This document shows positions 1 to 11,997 of a DNA stretch of 64,000 nucleotides, piece after piece. The notes beneath the pieces are model-generated. The model was not told the origin of the DNA. It saw only the letters and a list, made by a program, of their open reading frames with translations, and searched no databases. The stretch's first letter is position 1; the number at the start of each line of letters is the position of its first letter. The position numbers and the translations under genes are program-made. This DNA comes from Ctena decussata (lineage: Eukaryota; Mollusca; Bivalvia; Lucinida; Lucinidae): contig OZ022508.1 in the NCBI GenBank assembly GCA_963989385.1, positions 56,087,087-56,151,086 on the forward strand, written 5' to 3'.

Positions 1-713
1 GGTAAACACATAAATCAAATTTCAACACCATGAAGAAGCAAAGACGAGGACTCAACAGATACAACGGGCCGTCTGACAGGTGGAGATCCCTGTCCTGCCA
101 AACAACCCCACTGGAAATCTGAAGCAAAAGAAGGTCACCAGTTGAGCCCCGGTGGACCAAGCAACAGACAAAAAGGCTCCGGTCCCAACCAACTAAAATA
201 TATAGCTTTAGGTCGGGGCCATCATAGAGTCTGACATTACATCTTAACGGGAATGACATTGGCTAACTTTCTCTGAAGCAAAGTGCCGCACGGTATTTAT
301 TCCACGTGCTTAATCTGCTACTCATATGATAATTGACGTATGCACTGTAAAAAAGATTCCATACATTTTATGGGAGAGTAACTGGAAACTAGCTGTCATT
401 CCATTCCCCGTATACACGGACGCCCGTAAACATTGGCGGAATTATCACGGAATTAAACATTGGCGGAATTATCACGCAAAACAGATAATAAGACCTGTAT
501 TGTTTGGTCATATGACCCTTCAACAATAAAAAGGTATTTTTGAGTTCGGTCAGTTAACATAACTCTACTAGATCGAGATTTTAAAATATGTTCTACAGGC
601 AGATTCACGTAATAATAACATGATTCCACTGGCAATAGGTTGCCAAGAATTCTACCGTAAAATATACGGATTTTTAAGAGTGTGCAGAAATAACTCCTCC
701 GTATCCGTCACTC
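1..713. other. Stretch without recognised gene
   Basis: AT-rich sequence with only short frames and no splice-like or domain signal. A short direct duplication near 430-475 (CATTGGCGGAATTATCACG twice) is the only structure I see. Confidence 0.4.
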
Positions 714-781
714 TTGAATAAAGCTTGCACTACATTTACTATGAAACCATATATTGATATTTTAACCAAAGATTTTTATTT

Positions 782-1198
782 TTACTGTTGTTTTAACTCC
801 ACAAAAACTTCTTTAAACCTCCCTTGCAAGCGCTTTATATCGTGCAAAAGTTTCCAAAACACATCTCCATTACTGAATCCGTATCGGTATCGATACATGA
901 ACTCATCCAAGACCAGCCCAAGCCTATCTGGCAGGAGGCCTTTCCTTTTCTTTATTCTAAGCTTAGCCAGGCTCCATATTCCCTCTATTGTATTGGTGCA
1001 ACATCCGGTTTCCTATCTAAATTCCTGGCTATGGTTTACATTCTCGTGAATATACCCTTGGCTAGCGTGCCCTATGCTCTCCGTTCATCGGAATATATTC
1101 TTGAACCTGTCTTAATGTACTTTTGGATGATGGGCACTAACGTTGCCCTGTCCATTCTGGTTACCGTCATCAATACCGCTTTTCTACTCCCTTTTTAG
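782..1198 (-). pseudogene. Merlin-type DDE transposase, catalytic and C-terminal part
   Basis: Reading the minus strand from 1198 down gives a transposase core resembling Merlin (IS1016/IS1595-like) elements. Visible blocks in order are RKAVLMTVTRMDRATLVPII, a GSRIYSDE block that carries the expected second catalytic Asp, GYIHENVNHSQEF, and TNTIEGIW with the expected third acidic position, followed by LDEFMYRYRYGF. The reading stops at a TAA at 782-784. Lesions: a frameshift shortly after SDE and an in-frame TAG after QEF. Merlin enzymes cut and paste short-TIR DNA transposons in the nucleus. The upstream part lies at 1470-1612, beyond a SINE. No TIRs were located, so this is a fossil. The plus-strand frames at 714-1198 are its antisense shadow. 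Confidence 0.8.
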
Positions 1199-1200
1199 AC

Positions 1201-1482
1201 TGCTCCGAAGGCCATCGGTAGGGCACCTGACTCATAAGTCAGAGGTCCTGGGTTCGAAACGCGGTCTGGCCACATACTTTCGTTTCTCCTTCCGCTGATT
1301 CAAGAAGGGTAGTTGTCAGTTACTGGCGAAAGTATGTGCACTTAGTACTGGTTAACCGCTTAGGAGGTCTAAGCCTGCACAGGAATAGTGTGGTTAGGTT
1401 AACTGACCGTCCCGACATGACCATAGTTGTTTACCGTGGACGTTAAGCATCAAATCAATCAATCAATCATGCTCCGAAGGCC
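1201..1482 (+). mobile_element. tRNA-derived SINE with 13-bp target duplication
   Basis: SINE body about 1214-1469. The head is a truncated tRNA-like module with B box GGTTCGAAAC and a CAT anticodon region, ending CTGGCCAC. The body is shared with the copy at 10841, and the tail is a simple (AATC)n run. It is flanked by the direct repeat TGCTCCGAAGGCC at 1201-1213 and 1470-1482, a target-site duplication. It split a Merlin transposase gene. Confidence 0.87.
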
Positions 1483-1612
1483 CATATTCTTTCCCTAGCT
1501 CCACTTCTCTATTGTTCTTGTTCTTCCTTCCCAACAGACTTTCGTCTACCTCAATCGTGTTACCACTTATGTCGCCCTCAAGCTCTATGGGCTCGCTTTC
1601 CATACAAAAGAG
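1470..1612 (-). pseudogene. Merlin-type transposase, N-terminal catalytic block
   Basis: Minus-strand reading gives a TIEVDESLLGRK block, the first catalytic Asp motif of Merlin transposases (I/V-E-x-DE-S), followed by a basic stretch. It continues in sense into the block at 782-1198 once the SINE and one copy of its target duplication are skipped, so both halves came from one gene. Homology fades beyond about 1612; I do not recognise the N-terminal zinc region that usually precedes this motif. Confidence 0.72.
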
Positions 1613-2933
1613 CAAAGGGTGTAAGCTACTTCTATGCGGACAGCGAAGACTGTGATCGAGGGAGGGGGGTTGGGGGGGGGGGTGACGTTGCAGGGGCGCA
1701 TGTCAACTACTCGTCTGTTCTCCATTGTCTCCTGCATTTCCCTTGCATACAAAAATCGAATACTTTTATTATATTACTCATCATCACTCAGTATGTTACT
1801 GTTTCCATAGTCCTACGGTCAAAAAATCTGAACACAATTTATTGTGAAAAGTAGTTCAGTCGTTACGCTTAGTGATAAAATTTAGCTTCAAGTGCCTATA
1901 TCGAGGCAGATAACTAGCTGAAATTAAAGAGAGCATGTTTTCGACATATGACTAATCGCTCAACAAAATGAAGTCTCCTTTTCTGGCTCCCCGTCTAGCA
2001 ATGCTATATAAACATAGGTGGGAAAATGCATGAAAATCCACGGCTGTACATTGTATTTTTACCAATTTGATATCGAAAGTAGGTCATTTCAGTTAGACTA
2101 CCTCAGATAAATTTCCGCTGCTGATGCCCTTCTTCGTGCGACATTCGCTACACCGATACACCTCCCTATCGTTACCCTGCGTCTTCCCAATCCCTGTCGT
2201 TCACTGTTTCTTTGATTCTATTAGATCCTTTCCGATATAAGTTTAGTATCCCTCCAAGATGACGTTGGTTATTAACACTTTCGCACATCTGATCAGATAC
2301 ATCTGAATTACCATTTTTTTCCTGTCCATTGCCTATGTCAGTCTATAATGTCGTCTCTTAAATCACCATCAATGACTTTACTTCCTATTCTTCTGAGATG
2401 AATTGGAGAATCTTCAGAAAGAAGGCTTTGGTATGCTGAAGACTGTTACCAGACCAAAACGGTGCCTCTTCTTCAAAAGTCACCCCAGCCATTTGCTAAC
2501 CAAGAGAGAAGACTTGCAGAAAGCGGATGTTGACTTCGACACCTACCAACGCTTGTTCGTTCTCAGACATGTCTATGATTGAGTCCACACTTTATGAGAT
2601 CGTCATGACGGATAATTATCAAAAGGAAATGTTCGGCTAATTGTAATTTCATATCTGTCAATAAATATTTCATTTCTTTATGCACTTAATGCTTTCTTTC
2701 CTCTTCTTTATAATGCTAAAATTTAAGTTATACCTTCTCCTTCCATTGTTTCTGTATAATTCACAGCGCCAGGGCTGGTTGGCGAGGTCCGGGATGGGGA
2801 TGAGGAATGTCGTGTCCGCTTCACACTCTTCATTCCGTCGACCTCTCGACCTGTTCACATGCCTTGTAGAGTTTGCAATCTGTTAATACCTTTTGCTGTT
2901 GCGTGGTTTTGAGGGCTTATTGTCGTCCGTTCT
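1613..2933. other. Stretch without recognised gene; partial TTAA-MITE inside
   Basis: About 1965-2110 matches the interior of the TTAA-flanked MITE seen complete at 25503-26040 (shared block ending in a TCGAAAGTAGGTCATTT motif), but no intact ends are visible. A G-run lies at 1663-1682. The rest shows only short frames. Confidence 0.4.
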
Positions 2934-2989
2934 GTGATTGATGGCCCCGCCCTCCCTCTTGACGTGTCAGTTCGTACCGTAAATTACCA

Positions 2990-4938
2990 AGTGTTCCCTA
3001 TATTTAATTGGAGTCCCAAAATCTTCAAAACCTCCCATGAAATCTTATGTTCAAGGTCAAGGTCAACCCTAGGTCATAATTTAGACAATCTTGATAGTAC
3101 TGGAGTACCCAATGCTACATATCAAGTTTCAAGACCATCGGTCAGTCGGCTGGTTCTGGAGAAGAAAATTTTTATGGCATTGCGGCCATGTTGATCATGT
3201 GACCCAGACCATTTGAACAAAAATTTCATTCCCTCACTCCATGAAGGCTGTTTATGATATTTGGTTACAATTGGCTCAGTGGCTTTTAAGAAGTTTGGAA
3301 TTGTCTAACTATGGGAATTCGCGATCAAAGGTCAAAGAACGACATTGACCTCTTGTACTCATGAATCTTGATGAACGCATTAAGATGACAGTATTTACCA
3401 GTTTTTAGGCCTAAATCTTTAAAACGTTCCATAAAATTTTATGTACTAGCATTTTCCCATATTTGACATTGCCGTAAAATAGCCAAGGTCAATTCAAAGT
3501 CATTACTTCGAACACACTTGATAGAACTGGAATATCAACTGCTACATACCAAGTTTCAAGACCATCGGTCAATTTGTTCTGGAGAAGATTTTTTAAAGGT
3601 TTTTACCATATATGGGCATGGCGGCCATGTTGGTCATGTGACCTGAACAGTTTGAACAAATGTTCATTCCCTCAACCCCTGGAGGCTCTATATGAACTTT
3701 GGTTGCAATTGGCCCAATGGCTTTTGAGAAGATTGTTTGAAATTGTCAAAATATGAGAGTTCTGGGTCAAAGGTCAAAGTATGACCATGATCTCTTGTAC
3801 TCACAAATCTACATGTACTTATTAAGATGACTGCATATACCAATTTTTAGGCCTTAACTTTCAAAAGTTTCCATAAAATCTTTTGTTCTAGTATTTTCCC
3901 ATATTTGACCTTGCCGTAAAATAGTCAAGGTCAATCCAAGGTCATTATTTTGAACACTCTTGATAGAACTGGGGTACCCAATGCGACATACCAAGATTCA
4001 GGGCCATCGGTCAATTGATTCTGGGAAACAAGATTTTTAAATGTTTTTACCACATATACCGAGAGGCGTGGTAGCCGAGTGGTTAGAGTGGCTCGGTTAT
4101 TGTGCAGAAAGTAGCCGGAAGCGTGAGTTCGCGGCATCCGACAACTGGAAAACTCTGTCAACCCAGCAGTAAATGGGTACCTTTTTCGAATTAGGGAAAG
4201 ATAAGGCAGCGAAAGGAAAGAGATGGGATCCGCCTTTCATCAGCTGTGCTCAAGATAAGTAGGTCTCTAACCCCCACTGCCCCTGCGGCTATTAGGCTTT
4301 ACCTTTACCATATATGTGACCTGGAACGTATGAATAAAGTTTTGTTCCCTCAACCCCTGTAGGCTCTATATGAAATTTGGTTTCAATTGGCGCAGTGGCT
4401 TTTGAGAACATTGTTTGAAATTATCAAAATGAGAGAGTTCTGGGTCAAAGGCCAAAGAATGACCTTGACCTCTTGAACTCATATATATTCATTTACTAAT
4501 TAAGATGACTGTAAATACTGATTTCTAGCCCAAATCTTCAACAGTTTCCAAGATATCTTTTGTTATAGCATTTTGCCATATAAAAGCACAAGGAAGTAAA
4601 TTTGACCTTACCGTTCAAGGTCAACCAAAAGTCATAATTTGAACAATCTTCACCCGATGCTACATACCAAGTTTCAAGGCCATCGGCTTATTGGATCTTG
4701 AGAAGACTTTTTTTTTGTTTTTACCATATATGGGCATGGCGGCCATGTTGGTCATGTGACCAAGACCGTTTGAACAACTTTTCGTTCCCAAGACCCCAGG
4801 AGGCTACATATGAAATTTGATTACAGTCGGCCCGGCTGTTTCAGAGGAGAAGTCGTTTGAAATTGTGGACGGACGGACGACGACGGAGCATGCATATACT
4901 ATAAGCTCCCCCGGAGCCGCTGGATCATGTGAGCTATA
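2990..4938 (+). repeat. Tandem-core element, family A (about 440-bp units), hairpin at right end
   Basis: Diverged units contain a GGCATGGCGGCCATGTTGGT block (about 3616 and 4735), TCAAGGTCA motifs and a GTTTTTACCATATATGGGC block. The right end has a GGACGGACGGACGACG run, then the nested hairpin GGAGC-CGC-TGGATC / AGCTCC...GAGCT, then an A-rich tail at about 4935. The same family occurs at 38583, 46533 and 56464, and decayed at 10600-13390. The left boundary is unclear. A SINE interrupts it at 4059-4304. Confidence 0.7.
4059..4304 (+). mobile_element. tRNA(Ser/Leu-like)-derived SINE
   Basis: The head matches a class II tRNA start: A box TAGCCGAGTGG and a B-box-like GAGTTCGCGGC about 50 nt later. 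A non-tRNA body with CCCCCACTGCCCCTGCGG follows, ending in a short pyrimidine-rich tail. Flanks TTTACCACATATA and TTTACCATATA look like an imperfect target duplication within the family A repeat. It is not a functional tRNA: the B box is degraded and the acceptor ends do not pair. Confidence 0.7.
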
Positions 4939-4987
4939 AAAATAGAAAGACAAATCCCTGCACAGAAGATACTGTTTAAATTTCCTG

Positions 4988-5170
4988 TCGAGTGATTGAA
5001 TGAGTGAACTCGGGTTTTACGTCCCACCAAAAAACGAGGTCATATGGAGACGGGACCTCGGTTTAAAGTCTCATCCGAAAGACCGGAGAAGCGGGGGATC
5101 GATCTTGCGCCCCCTTGGATTGGTAGTCTGGAGTGTTATCCACTACACTACAGGCGCTCCTTCGAGTGAT
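4988..5170 (-). mobile_element. tRNA-derived SINE, minus orientation, 9-bp target duplication
   Basis: On the minus strand it begins GGAGCGCCTGTAGTGTAGTG, a tRNA-like A box, with B box GATCGATCC about 45 nt later. A body ending in a GAGTTCACTC block follows. Flanking direct repeat TCGAGTGAT lies at 4988-4996 and 5162-5170. A second copy of the same family is at 31210-31385. Confidence 0.83.
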
Positions 5171-5237
5171 GGAACATCAATAAAAGCGGAACACTGAATG
5201 GGCTCCGTTCCTGTACCTTGTATATTTACCATTTTAT

Positions 5238-6600
5238 TATGCCACAACTTCGAAGAAGCTGTGGGGGCATATTGCTTTTGGGTTGTCCGTCCGTGCGTGC
5301 GTCCGTTCGTCACACATACCATATCTTAGGAACCAAGCATGCTAGAGTTTTGAAATTTCACATAGATTCGTCATGAAAAATTAGCAGACACGTATTTTTA
5401 TTTGTTTCTTGTCAGAGTTGTCTCCCTTTTGCGAAATATGCCCCTTGGCAAAAATTCATAATAAAACCTCGTCAGCAAGATATCTCAAAAAGCATTTGAG
5501 CTAGGGGATTGAAACTTTGCCAACTTATTAGGAATGATAAGTAGATGAACTGATTAACTTTTGAAACAATTCCGTCAATTTTTGTAGGAGTTATGGCCCT
5601 TAGAAAATTTCTGCATTTTGACTGTTAACAAGATATCTTGAAAAGTATTTAAGCTAGGAGCTTGAGACATTGATAGCTAATTAGGAATGATGACTAGAAC
5701 AACTGATTAACTTTTGAACAAATTCCGTCATTTTAGCACGCCTGAACGAAATTTCAGGAAGAGCTATTGCTGTCACTCTGACGTTGACGTCCGCGTCGGT
5801 GTCCGGAATGGATGTTTCGGTTAAAGTTTTTTAAAGACCTATATCTCCTTAACCCATATATGGATTCTTTTGATACTTGCACTGTAGTTAGATATTGGTC
5901 CAAAGCTAAACTGGATACCACCCCCACCCTACTATGTGACCTTGATGTCAAGGTCATGGACTTAGAAAATTTGGATTTTTTTTTGACTGGATGTTTTGGT
6001 TAAAGTTTTACCAAGACCAATATCTCCTTAACCTATGGATGGATTCGTTTGATACTTGCACTGTAGTATAATATTGGTCAAAAGTTTTCCAAGGTACTAC
6101 CCCCTCACCGTCACCTTGATGTCAAGGTCATGGACTTAGAAAATTGTCTTTTTATTGATTGGATGTTTTGGTTAAAGTCTTTAAAAACACATATCTCCTG
6201 AACCCATAGATGAATTCTTTTTATATTTGCACTGTAGTTAGATATTAGTCCAAAGTTTTACAGAGTGCTATCCCAACCCTGCTCAGTGACCTTGATGTCA
6301 ATGTCAGGGACTTAGGAAATTTGGTCTTTATTTAAGTTTTCTAATTGCACACTGATTCATAATGCTTGGCAGAGATTTAGTTTACACTTGAACCGACGTT
6401 AGACACTATTTTAGTTTTTTTTAGTTTTTACAAAACACTATATACTTATCCCACTTGTTGAACTTGAAGTCAAGGTCATCGACTTTAATTAAAGATGTTG
6501 GTTAAAGTTTTATATTTATGAAGATATAATTTCACAGTGCCACGATTGACACAGTTGATAATAATACTTGGACACTGTTAGATAATGGTTCAAAGTTTTT
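5238..6600. repeat. Hairpin-capped tandem-core element, family E
   Basis: It starts with the hairpin CCACAACTTC-GAA-GAAGCTGTGG at about 5243-5265, then GTCCGTCCGTGCGTGCGTCC, then repeated units. Units at 5460-5760 carry AGCAAGATATCT and AACTTTTGAA blocks shared with 37740-38580. Units from about 5810 on (period about 170) carry ATATCTCCTTAACC and a GATGTCAAGGTCATGGACTT block. The LINE fragment starts at the distal end. No coding potential. Confidence 0.6.
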
Positions 6601-6633
6601 ATGTATTGTAGCCCCCTTCCCCCACCCCTACCT

Positions 6634-7840
6634 GGCGGAGTTTCTGATTGGACGACAATGTCGGCGGGCGTCCCTCAAGGTTCTATTCTTGGTCCTCTTT
6701 TGTTTCTAGTCTATATAAATGATATAGTTGAGGACATCAACTCATTTATTAGACTCTTTGCAGATGATACCTCACTTTATGTTATTATTAAAAATCCTCT
6801 TGTATCAGCTGAAATACTTAATTCTGATATCGCTAAGGTACACACATGGGCAATAAAATGGTTAGTTACTTTTAATCCTCTTAAAACAGAAGAAATGATT
6901 TTCTCAAGGAAATTAGATAAACCACAACATCCGCCTATACACATGAACCAACAGCCAATTGCACAAGTGAGCTCTCATAAACACCTAGGACTCACTTTTT
7001 CTGAAGACTTATCTTGGAACGAGCACTTTGAATATATCAAATCTAAGGCGTGGAGTCGTATAAACATCATGCGTAAGCTTAAGTTTCAGCTTGACAGAAA
7101 ATCTCTCCAAACAATTTATTTCTCTTTCATTAGACCTCTTTTTGAGTATGCAGATATTGTCTGGGACAACTGCTTCCAGTGTGAAGCAAATCAGTTGGAA
7201 AAATTCAATATGAGGCCGCCAGAATTGTTACTGGTGTGACTAAACTGGTACCAATTAATAATATGTTAAAAGAAACTGTGTGAGAATACATTTCAACAAG
7301 AAGAAAAAAGCATAAACTCAGGCTTTTCTACAAAATGAATAATGGCTTATGTCCCAATTATTTGACTTCATTGGTCCCTCCAACTGTCGGTAACAACACA
7401 ACTTATAGTCTTCGAAACGCTACAAACATCCAAACCATTCATGCTAAATCGCAGCTTTACTATAACTCATTTCTCCCGTCCGTTATTCGAGACTGGAGAG
7501 ATCTACCAATGGACACTCGTAACGCAAGCAGTTTAAACTCCTTCAAGTATAAATCAAACTCTGACGTAAAACTTCCGCCCGTAAATTTTAATGATGGTAT
7601 TCGCCACGGTCAGATATACCATTCTCGGCTCAGAACCGGCTGTAGCTCTCTGAACAATCATCTCTATGAAAAACATATAATTAATAGTCCGCTATGCAAT
7701 TGTGGTCAGGTCGAAGACACAAAACAGTATTAACACTTCAGTGTAATGGATATGCAGATCTTAGAAGAGATATGCTTAGCACTATATCTACTTTTTGTCC
7801 ACCAACTATCAATATATTACTTTGGGGTAACTCTTACTCC
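6634..7840 (+). pseudogene. Non-LTR retrotransposon (CR1/Jockey-like) ORF2, 3' part
   Basis: 5'-truncated reverse transcriptase. Reading begins just before AGVPQGSILGPLLFLVYIND (RT palm), then FADDTSLY with the two catalytic Asp residues, the thumb region, and SFIRPLFEYADIVWDN. Frame breaks follow at about 7210 and 7240-7330. A third block from 7335 carries RTGCSSLNNHLY and SPLCNCGQVEDTKQY, the Cys/His motif typical of the C-terminus of these proteins. A last shift near 7735 gives QCNGYADLRRDML. Such elements copy themselves by target-primed reverse transcription. Endonuclease and ORF1 are absent, so it is a dead 5'-truncated copy. Confidence 0.87.
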
Positions 7841-7844
7841 CATA

Positions 7845-7937
7845 CATGAGAGTTCTGCGTTCCAGACATTCATATTTTACGTTTTTATGCTGTTATTTAC
7901 GTTTTTGTTATTCTTCGGAACGCGAACTCTCATACGG
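7845..7937. repeat. Short inverted repeat
   Basis: ATGAGAGTTCTGCGTTCC near 7846-7863 and GGAACGCGAACTCTCAT near 7918-7934 are inverted copies (one base difference) around a T-rich loop of about 55 bp, just beyond the LINE tail. Confidence 0.5.
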
Positions 7938-8139
7938 ATACAGGCATTAAGCTTAAGCGAGGACCGCGATGGCTCGACGCGCTGCTTTTCCCGGCTAAAA
8001 TTAAGACATTTGAACCGTCCTCAAATCAAATTGCATATACACTTACATATGTAATAGTTTAATTCCTAATCCCAACCAAAAATATCCAAAAGGTCACCAA
8101 AAGAACCTTTAATCCATCCTGATTATGTCCCAGTAAATA

Positions 8140-8380
8140 TTGTTTATATGTCAAATTGAGGCCACTGGCTATTGGTTAAATCAAAAAGAGGCCACCGGTT
8201 ATTGGTTAAATAAAAAACATGGATTGGATTTTCTGAAAATTTTGGCGGAAATGGGTAGATTGGCTGAAACAGACAGACAAACAGCAATTTAGTTTCTTCT
8301 GTAAAAGTAGAGAAATATAGTTGTTTGTGTTTTCAAAAAGAGGTCACCGGTTATTGGTTAAACGAAAAAAAAAATGAATT
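8140..8380. repeat. Three copies of a GGTTATTGGTTAAA motif
   Basis: AGGCCACTGGCTATTGGTTA, AGGCCACCGGTTATTGGTTA and AGGTCACCGGTTATTGGTTA occur at about 8158, 8190 and 8340. No gene is visible nearby. Confidence 0.45.
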
Positions 8381-8617
8381 AGATTTTCCAAACGAAGTAA
8401 ACGGATGGAAAAAAATAAGGGCATGTTGTGTGTGTGAGTAGGGGGGGGGGGATACTTGGTCCTGGAAGTGTGAAATTTGGGCTTTCTCAGTTGATTTTCA
8501 GCGCTGCACATAATGGGAAAGGAGTACGTTACAAACTAAATATAACTTGAAGGAGATTGGTAAAGCGGAAAAAAAAGAATCGTGGGGAGGGGGTGGGGTG
8601 TCGTTGTTGTTGCTGTA

Positions 8618-8957
8618 TTCCACGATAAACAGCTATGGTCATATCCGGACGGTAAGACCTAACCACACTTTTTCTGGACAGGCTTAGGCCTGCTTTCAAG
8701 TCGACCTTAGTACACGAATGAGCATTCGGTACACCTTACGGTAAAATAGACCATAAACTAGTTAATCTGAGTTATAAATGTAACGTGAAATCGGCCCTAA
8801 GACCGGTATTGAGTGCACATACTTTCGCCAGTAACTGACAACTGCCCTTCTTGAATCAGCGTAAGGCGAAGACTCAGTCTCCAAGAAAAGGGAGTGGGCG
8901 GACCGGGTATCGAGCACCGGACCTCTGGCTCTTGAGTAGGACGCACTACCGATAGTC
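8618..8957 (-). mobile_element. tRNA-derived SINE, longer diverged copy
   Basis: Minus-strand copy of the SINE family at 1201 and 10841. It shares the CATACTTTCGCCAGTAACTG and TGACAACTGCCCTTCTTGAA blocks (as read on plus) and a degraded tRNA head near 8890-8957. It carries an extra segment of about 90 bp, so it is a different subfamily or holds an insertion. Confidence 0.72.
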
Positions 8958-10599
8958 AGAATGGGGGGTGGGGGCGGTTATCATGAAGTGAAACTGCGAT
9001 TTCAGAGGTGGTGCCGACGCTTTGTTTGAAGAGAAAGGTCTTTGAAAGGACCCAAGGGTGTGTGTGTTGGGGGGGATCTATTTTGGCAGGTGCATCTCCC
9101 CGAACGAAATTTAACTGAATATAAGTATTCCCACTCCCTTAACTCCTAGATCAGGTATGGGAAATAATAGTGATAATTGTTTATAGCTACAATAATCTTA
9201 CCTTTATGTGTATAAATTAATGCAATAATGTTACACAGGATTCGATGTGGACTTACTTTGCTGAATCGTCTCAACCAAACTCTGTTGTTCTTGAGAAGGT
9301 CCGTCTCAACCAACCTCTGCTGTTCTTGAGAAGGTCTGTATGTACGTCTTCTCTCATGTTCTCACGATGTTAATCTTTTAAGGATTGCGATCTGAATCAG
9401 CAACTCTATCGCAGCAGCTTTAAAACTTTGCAGACTTTTGAAAATCTGTAATTGGCGACGGCGGGGTATAGAATAAGATTAAACTTGCGCACTCATGTTA
9501 AATCGCCCAGGCAGATTTTTTCTGTATGTTCAAATTCGTTTTCGAGTGCTATTAATTTACAACAGCTTTTCAGCAAGGAAACTCCTAAAGATTGAATTTG
9601 ATTCACATCCTGTGAAAATCCATTGGCATCCTTAACTGAAGTCCTTTAGTGGGCGGAGCGAGGCAATTCTCATTCACATTAGCACAATGGACAACAACCC
9701 CAATGGTTATAAAAACTTACAGTTTAATAAGGTTTTGGTCCAAGCGAGGCAATCCTAATTATTTGACCAATAAAATGTCACTTTGGGGGGTGGGTATTAA
9801 ACAAAATAAAAAATATAATGTATTGATGCGATGAGCGAGGCAATCCTCATTCATCTAGGTAATTTTGTCTCCAAATAGTCCATCAAGGTGTGCATGCTCC
9901 CCATCTGTAATACTAAATAAACGAAGTAACGCATAAACTGCAGAATTTTTTGCATTTTCAAGCCTAATTTCTATACTGGTTCTTTCGCATATTGCTATCA
10001 TTGATAATTTCGGTTAGAGTGTGTTTTAGTTTCACGTAGATTTAAAGAATTTGGGAATTAAATTCGTCTTTCATTTTAAATTCTCCCAAGTATTTTTCTA
10101 GAAACTTCGACTATTGGTTTTTTGTCAACAATGGGTGCGTTCGAGTGAAATTATCGTGTACTCGAATACACGTTTTAAATTAATCCGGTCGTTTCGGTTC
10201 TGCGTCGTTATATCGGCGCGCTGCTTAGCAAGTCCACATTTAGCAGGTTCTAATGCAAAAATCCGACCCATGAACGTACGTCATTCCCCATAAATAACGA
10301 TTTATTTTTGTATTTTTGCTCATATGTCTAAACGGATGAAGAACTAAATGGTCATAGTCCCGACGGCCCTGGCTCGAAACGACCCATTTTCTTCCAGAAC
10401 GATAGTCAATACGAGTAGCCAATCGAACTCGCCCATTGAAGAATAAAGCTCAACGCACATGGTCTTTCGAAAAGTTGGACGGACACACGGCGCCAAGTGT
10501 GTGCGGCTGTGGTTACGTACCGCTGAGCCACTTGGGGAACTTCGTTAGGAGAATTCAAACTGAACTGAACTTTCGAAAAGACAAAAAATAAAAATGTCT
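8958..10599. other. Stretch without recognised gene
   Basis: Contains three copies of the GAGCGAGGCAATCCTCATTC hairpin motif at about 9656, 9743 and 9833, and a 42-bp direct duplication near 9255-9345 (CAACC-TCTGTTGTTCTTGAGAAGG). Otherwise only short frames. Confidence 0.4.
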
Positions 10600-11019
10600 A
10601 AGGTTAACACACATGCGCCAGGTAAGAAAGGGCATTTTTTTCCAGCGAAGCAGACAAATCAATTTCAATGATTCAACGAAGCTAAATAAGACTTTAGTCT
10701 TCAGAGGGCTTGAATATTTTCCCCCAAAACGTTCCAGGACCCAATTTTTCCAGAAAAAAAATACCCAGGACAGGTCACATACCCAAAATGGCAAACATTT
10801 ATTATGGTAAAAAATTTCAAAAATCATCTCCCCCAGAACCACGCCGGGCCGCGTAGCGCAATCGGTAGGGCACCTGACTCATGAGGCAGAGGTCCTGGGT
10901 TCGAAACCCGGTCTGGCCACATACTTTCGTTTCTCTTTCCGCTGATTCAAGAAGGGCAGTTGTCAGTTACTGGCGAAAGTATGTGCACTTAGTACTGGTT
11001 AACCGCTTAGGAGGTCTAA

Positions 11020-11668
11020 GGTTGCCATTCACAGTTTCGCACTTTTGGCCGGGGACAAAAATGCTAATATTTGGGGGTAGGCTTGTATCTTGGGCTATAA
11101 ATTCTTTTTGGCTCCTTATATGCAGGAAACTTTTCCTCCCTTTGAGTGAGCATGTGTCAGGAAAGTAAAAACTGAATTTATTTCCAACTCGAAAACCATC
11201 CAATCACTGCGCGGCATGGATGCGAAACTATGGCTGCACTGATAAAGCGGGAAATATAAATTGTCAAAATGATGGTGCTCATTTTCAATTAAGAATAGCA
11301 GAAAATCTAAACGGCTGGCAGGTATTCAGTTGCAGTTGACAGTGATCATCTGTAAGCCCTCTAGGTAAATCTGTAAGCTTTAGGTGTCAACAATGGTCCT
11401 GCTCTTGAGTAGAGCATGGGTAATAATGCCATTTTTGAAGAAATTTTCTGGCCCCAAAAAGTGGGTGGGGTGTCATTTTCTCTGCAACAATATTCATATA
11501 AGGACCTTATAGGGGTTATAAATGGCTATAAAGTGTATTAGGCATATGTACAGCTCATTCAAAGAGAAGAAAGAATGATTTATGCATTCAATCAGGCTGG
11601 AATGTCACTTTGTGTGGCTGACCCCCTGTGGAGTCACCAAGCTATCCAAAAAACTGTGGAGTGCAACC
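11020..11668. mobile_element. TAA-flanked MITE-like block A, copy 1
   Basis: 649 bp. It begins GGTTGCCATTCACAG and ends CTGTGGAGTGCAACC, imperfect terminal inverted repeats (12 of 15). TAA lies at 11017-11019 and 11670-11672. A 3-bp TAA duplication with short TIRs is typical of PIF/Harbinger non-autonomous elements (family-level inference). No transposase is encoded. About 99% identical by eye to copy 2. Confidence 0.75.
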
Positions 11669-11672
11669 ATAA

Positions 11673-11994
11673 AGGGCCATCATGGATTTTCAGTTTTCAT
11701 TTGAGGCAGTTAGAAAACATGTTTTGGATTCCTCAACATTGACCGACTAAAGAAACAAAATGGTTCAGAGCATTGCGCATTTCAGTGTCGCACAGTTGTG
11801 AATGCGCTACAGCTACGGTCCATTTTCTGAAAGTGACGCTTTTTCAGACTTCGAAAAAGGGTACAGTTTAAAATCAGCAATAATTTTGCCAGATTGCATC
11901 TCAGCACCCTTTCTTTCATTCTCTTTGCTCAGAAACATGCTAAATTATAAATCTGAACCAAATTCTGCCTGGATTGGATAGAAAATCTATGCTT
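11673..11994. mobile_element. TAA-flanked block B, copy 1
   Basis: 322 bp, starting AGGGCCATCATGGATTTTC and ending GAAAATCTATGCTT, with weak inverted similarity between the ends. Bounded by TAA at 11670-11672 and 11995-11997. Immediately followed in the same orientation by a near-identical copy. Confidence 0.65.
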
Positions 11995-11997
11995 TAA

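Noticed and set aside
714..1198. Plus-strand open frames of 111 and 124 codons
   Set aside because: They are antisense to the Merlin transposase blocks, which show family motifs on the minus strand.
2440..2600. Minus-strand MSENEQALVGVEVN reading as a Merlin N-terminus
   Set aside because: No conserved zinc or helical motif is visible and it is nearly 1 kb from the fossil; too weak to support.
10240..10550. A-box-like TGGCTCAGCGG and B-box-like words suggesting another tRNA-derived SINE
   Set aside because: The spacing between boxes is far too long and no target duplication or second copy is visible.
10847..10919. tRNA-Met-like gene with good cloverleaf
   Set aside because: It is the head of a SINE: body, tail and 14-bp target duplication are present and related copies occur at 1201 and 8618. 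One acceptor pair is mismatched and the anticodon stem pairs poorly.
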